Assembly: GCF_002005445.1 (NCBI RefSeq)
Contig: NZ_CP014692.1
Location: forward strand, 620,001-684,000
Length of the DNA stretch: 64,000 bases
Direction of reading: 5' to 3'
Source: Acetobacter aceti
GTDB taxonomy: Bacteria > Pseudomonadota > Alphaproteobacteria > Acetobacterales > Acetobacteraceae
Below are positions 62,002 to 64,000 of the stretch, piece after piece (the stretch's first letter is position 1; the number at the start of each line of letters is the position of its first letter). The position numbers were made by a program, and so were the translations under genes. The notes under the pieces are model-generated. The model was not told where the DNA came from and did not search any database. It saw nothing but the letters and a program-made list of their open reading frames with translations.

Positions 62002-62849
62002 GACGGATCGACATTCAGGTCATCCAGATCATGGCTGAGGCGAGGTGAACGAAGCCGAGGAAATGGATGGTGCGTCGATCATATCTGGTAGCGAAGCGTC
62101 GGAAGTGCTTGAGGCGGTTGAAGCGCCGCTCGATACGATTACGTAGCCTGTAGGCGATGGCATCGTGGGAGATGATAATCTTGCGGGTCGGGTTACAAGG
62201 AATGACGGCTTCTGCACCCATCTGAGCGATGAGGGTACGTAACGCATTGCTGTCATAGGCTTTGTCGGCAATGACGGCAGCCCCCTCCTGACCCGCGAGC
62301 TGGGCCGGCGCCTGGGTGACGTCGCCAACCTGACCAGCCGTGACCACGAAGCACAGCGGGCGGCCCAGCGCATCGGCCAGCATATGAATCTTGGTCGTCA
62401 GACCACCTCGAGAACGCCCCAGCGCCTGATCTTTGGCCCCCCTTTTCCGCTCGCGGCCTGCTGATGGGTGCGAACGATGGTTGAATCGAGCATCAGATAC
62501 TGATTGTTCCGATCGGCCGTCAGCGTCTCGAAAACCTTTTCCCACACCCCGGCATGGCACCATCGGCTGAACCGACGATGTACCGTCTTCCATTTGCCAT
62601 ACCGCTCAGGCAGGTCTTTCCAATGCGCGCCGGAGCGCAGAACCCAAAGACAGCCATTCACGAACATGCGGTTATCCGTCCCGCTACGGCCTGCATCACC
62701 GACCTTGCCGGGTAGCAAAGGCGCAATCCTCTGCCATTGCACCTCGGTCAACTCGTAACGCTTGATCCCCATCCCACGCTCCGTGCTCCAACACGGTGCT
62801 CTATGAATCACTCATTCCAAAAAAAGGGAATCCTGAATGTCGATCGGTC
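62002..62849 (-). mobile_element. IS5-family element (IS427-like), 848 bp, complete
   Basis: The ends gacggatcgacattcagg (62002-62019) and, inverted, gaccgatcgacattcagg (62832-62849) match with one difference. CTAG flanks both sides (61998-62001, 62850-62853) as target duplication. It contains one frameshifted transposase gene and looks intact. The inferred interrupted sequence ran from the palindrome into ttcatctgcggcc. Confidence 0.88.
62015..62772 (-). CDS. IS5-family transposase made by -1/+1 frameshifting
   Basis: OrfA (from ATG 62772, GIKRYELTEVQWQRIAPLLP, HWKDLPERYGKWKTVHRRFS, LMLDSTIVRTHQQAASGKGG) and OrfB (GRSRGGLTTKIHMLADALGR, IADKAYDSNALRTLI, RNRIERRFNRLKHFRRFATR) lie in two frames. 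They join at an AAAAGGGGGG run (62437-62446, minus strand), a typical programmed slip site in the IS427 group. The DDE residues are D in LDSTIV, D in IADKAYDS and E in RIERRFNRLK. No stop interrupts either part before the slip site, so it could be active. Confidence 0.88.
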
Positions 62850-62969
62850 CTAGTTCATCTGCGGCCATGATTGCTCCTGCATCTCCTGAGAGGGACAGCA
62901 GAGGGACAGACGGTCCTGAGTCGGTGAGGTCGATCATACCCTCAAACAGACGATAGGGCGTCCCCTTGC

Positions 62970-63066
62970 CGCTTTCACGCCCTATGAATACATCTGCAAG
63001 ATCCGGACTTCAGAGCCAGAAAGATTCATCATCAACCCAACCCATCAAAGCCCGGGACTAAACAGC
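62970..63066 (+). pseudogene. IS481-family transposase 3' remnant
   Basis: The plus strand reads FTPYEYICKIRTSEPERFII, NPTHQSPGLNS and a stop. This is the C-terminus of an IS481-family transposase, parallel to TPYEFICQQWEKEPSRFIHN in the copy at 2964. The terminal inverted repeat gggactaaaca ends near 63066. Upstream sequence (62854-62969) does not continue the transposase, so only the right end remains. Confidence 0.75.
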
Positions 63067-63123
63067 TAATGTGCCAAGCATGTGCTTGAAAACGTTGTTT
63101 CCATGGAACCATGAATGCAAATC

Positions 63124-64000
63124 TCATCCCATAAGCAGTCGCGCGCCGAGGGCTGTAAACAGCGCCAAAGGCATGGCGACAGCACCTACCTTGAGAAATT
63201 GCAGGAACCCGACATCCTCGCCGCCCCGGCGGATCACCTGAAGCCACAGGATTGTGGCCAGCGATCCGGTAACAGACAGGTTTGGCCCGAGATCCACGCC
63301 GATCAGAAGATTATCGACGATAAGGCGTGGCGGATGGGCCTGCGCTACTGCTTCGCTCGCGATCAGCCCTGCTGGCAGATTGTTCATGAGGTTTGAGACA
63401 AAGGCCAGAAGGGAGCCGGAACCGAGAGCCGCTGCCGTGGGATCAGACTGGGCCGCACGCTGAAGCATCCGTGCGATTGCCCCGATCAGCCCGGTGCTGT
63501 CGATAGCTTCCACAAGAACGAACAATCCCGCCACGAGAGGCAGGACGCCCCATGAGATCTCTTTTACCAACACCAATGGCGAGCGCCGGGATAAAACAGA
63601 TACACCAAGAGCCGTTGCGATACCGGCCAACGCGGTAGGCAGACCAAGAGGGCGATCAAAAGCGGAAATCGTGACAAGCAGGACTGCCGTCAGCACGATC
63701 CCGGCAAGGGCCGCTCTTCCGCCCACAGTCAGGCGCATCGGCTCAACCTGAGATGCACACTCCTGTCTGAGATGTTTGCGCTCAACCAGACGGAGGACCA
63801 GATAGGTCGTCACGATTGCCATCAACGACGGTAGCGCGAAGGATGCCATCCATGATCCCAGAGCCGGGAGAGCGCCATCGTAAAGAACCAGATTGGCCGG
63901 ATTGGAAACCGGCAGAACAAAGCTGGCGGCATTGGCGATGAGCGCACAGGCGAACAGCAGGGGAAGAGGGTCTGCTTTTGCTCTGGTCGCAACCGCAAGC
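63124..64000 (-). CDS. ArsB/SLC13-type ion transporter (5' end outside window)
   Basis: At least 292 residues of a multi-helix permease; the frame is open to the window edge, so the N-terminus is missing. Visible features are NAASFVLPVSNPANLVLYDG (the conserved SNPAN loop), a repeated arrangement ending in FVSNLMNNLPAGLIAS and GVDLGPNLSVTGSLATILWL. This is the pattern of arsenite efflux ArsB and related ArsB/NhaD superfamily carriers. The SNPAN and NNLPAG re-entrant loops support ion binding. No arsR or arsC is visible in the window. Confidence 0.85.
   Translation of the reverse strand, partial: LAVATRAKADPLPLLFACALIANAASFVLPVSNPANLVLYDGALPALGSWMASFALPSLMAIVTTYLVLRLVERKHLRQECASQVEPMRLTVGGRAALAGIVLTAVLLVTISAFDRPLGLPTALAGIATALGVSVLSRRSPLVLVKEISWGVLPLVAGLFVLVEAIDSTGLIGAIARMLQRAAQSDPTAAALGSGSLLAFVSNLMNNLPAGLIASEAVAQAHPPRLIVDNLLIGVDLGPNLSVTGSLATILWLQVIRRGGEDVGFLQFLKVGAVAMPLALFTALGARLLMG

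Noticed and set aside
1..64000. CRISPR arrays
   Set aside because: No series of regularly spaced direct repeats was seen; the repeats found are isolated pairs or palindromes.

Overview
The window looks like chromosomal DNA of an acetic acid bacterium or close alphaproteobacterial relative (Acetobacteraceae), carrying a large block of accessory DNA. The evidence is the housekeeping set (ribH, alr, an acetyl-CoA synthetase, a type-B-like putA, wrbA, ferredoxin reductase), the IS5/IS481/IS3 debris, and GC-rich core genes alternating with AT-rich islands. The genus is inferred from gene content, not from a marker gene.

Layout. 1-1070 is core (ribH, YegP-like). 1.3-4.6 kb is IS debris with fragments of a relaxase and an HsdR. 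4.7-14.7 kb is a compact cluster: a divergent WYL regulator, a fused double dynamin-like GTPase, a C-tail-anchored membrane protein, a HerA/FtsK-type ATPase with a long Ser/Thr/Gly-rich insert, an LHH-type HNH/Endo VII nuclease and a SUKH-family immunity protein. This is the best candidate for an undescribed conflict or defence system. 14.8-19.7 kb is an IS3 remnant, a rearranged Mu-like prophage remnant and a truncated tyrosine integrase.

Two further integrative mobilizable elements follow, end to end, in the 3' end of tRNA-Leu(TAA) at 43130-43215. Att copies at 19718, 35023 and 43128 each have an integrase gene starting just to their left. Element B (19.7-35.0 kb) carries Fic, an HTH protein, two resolvases, a methylase/nuclease restriction-modification system with its own HTH regulator and operator, an AAA ATPase, relaxase, MobC and a candidate oriT. 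Element A (35.0-43.1 kb, AT-rich) carries a resolvase, a relaxase with a second gene overprinted inside it, MobC, a DEDD-exonuclease-like protein, an HUH replication initiator, a DUF6602-like nuclease and an integrase.

Right of the tRNA the core chromosome resumes: a metallopeptidase/YcgN/degenerate ABC transporter operon (minus), small membrane proteins, an acyltransferase, a Sel1-repeat protein, an NTF2-like protein, ferredoxin-NADP reductase, alr, acs, a GntR regulator divergent from putA, and wrbA. The window closes with a broken gene next to long palindromes, an intact-looking IS5-family element, an IS481 remnant and an ArsB-type transporter that runs off the right edge.
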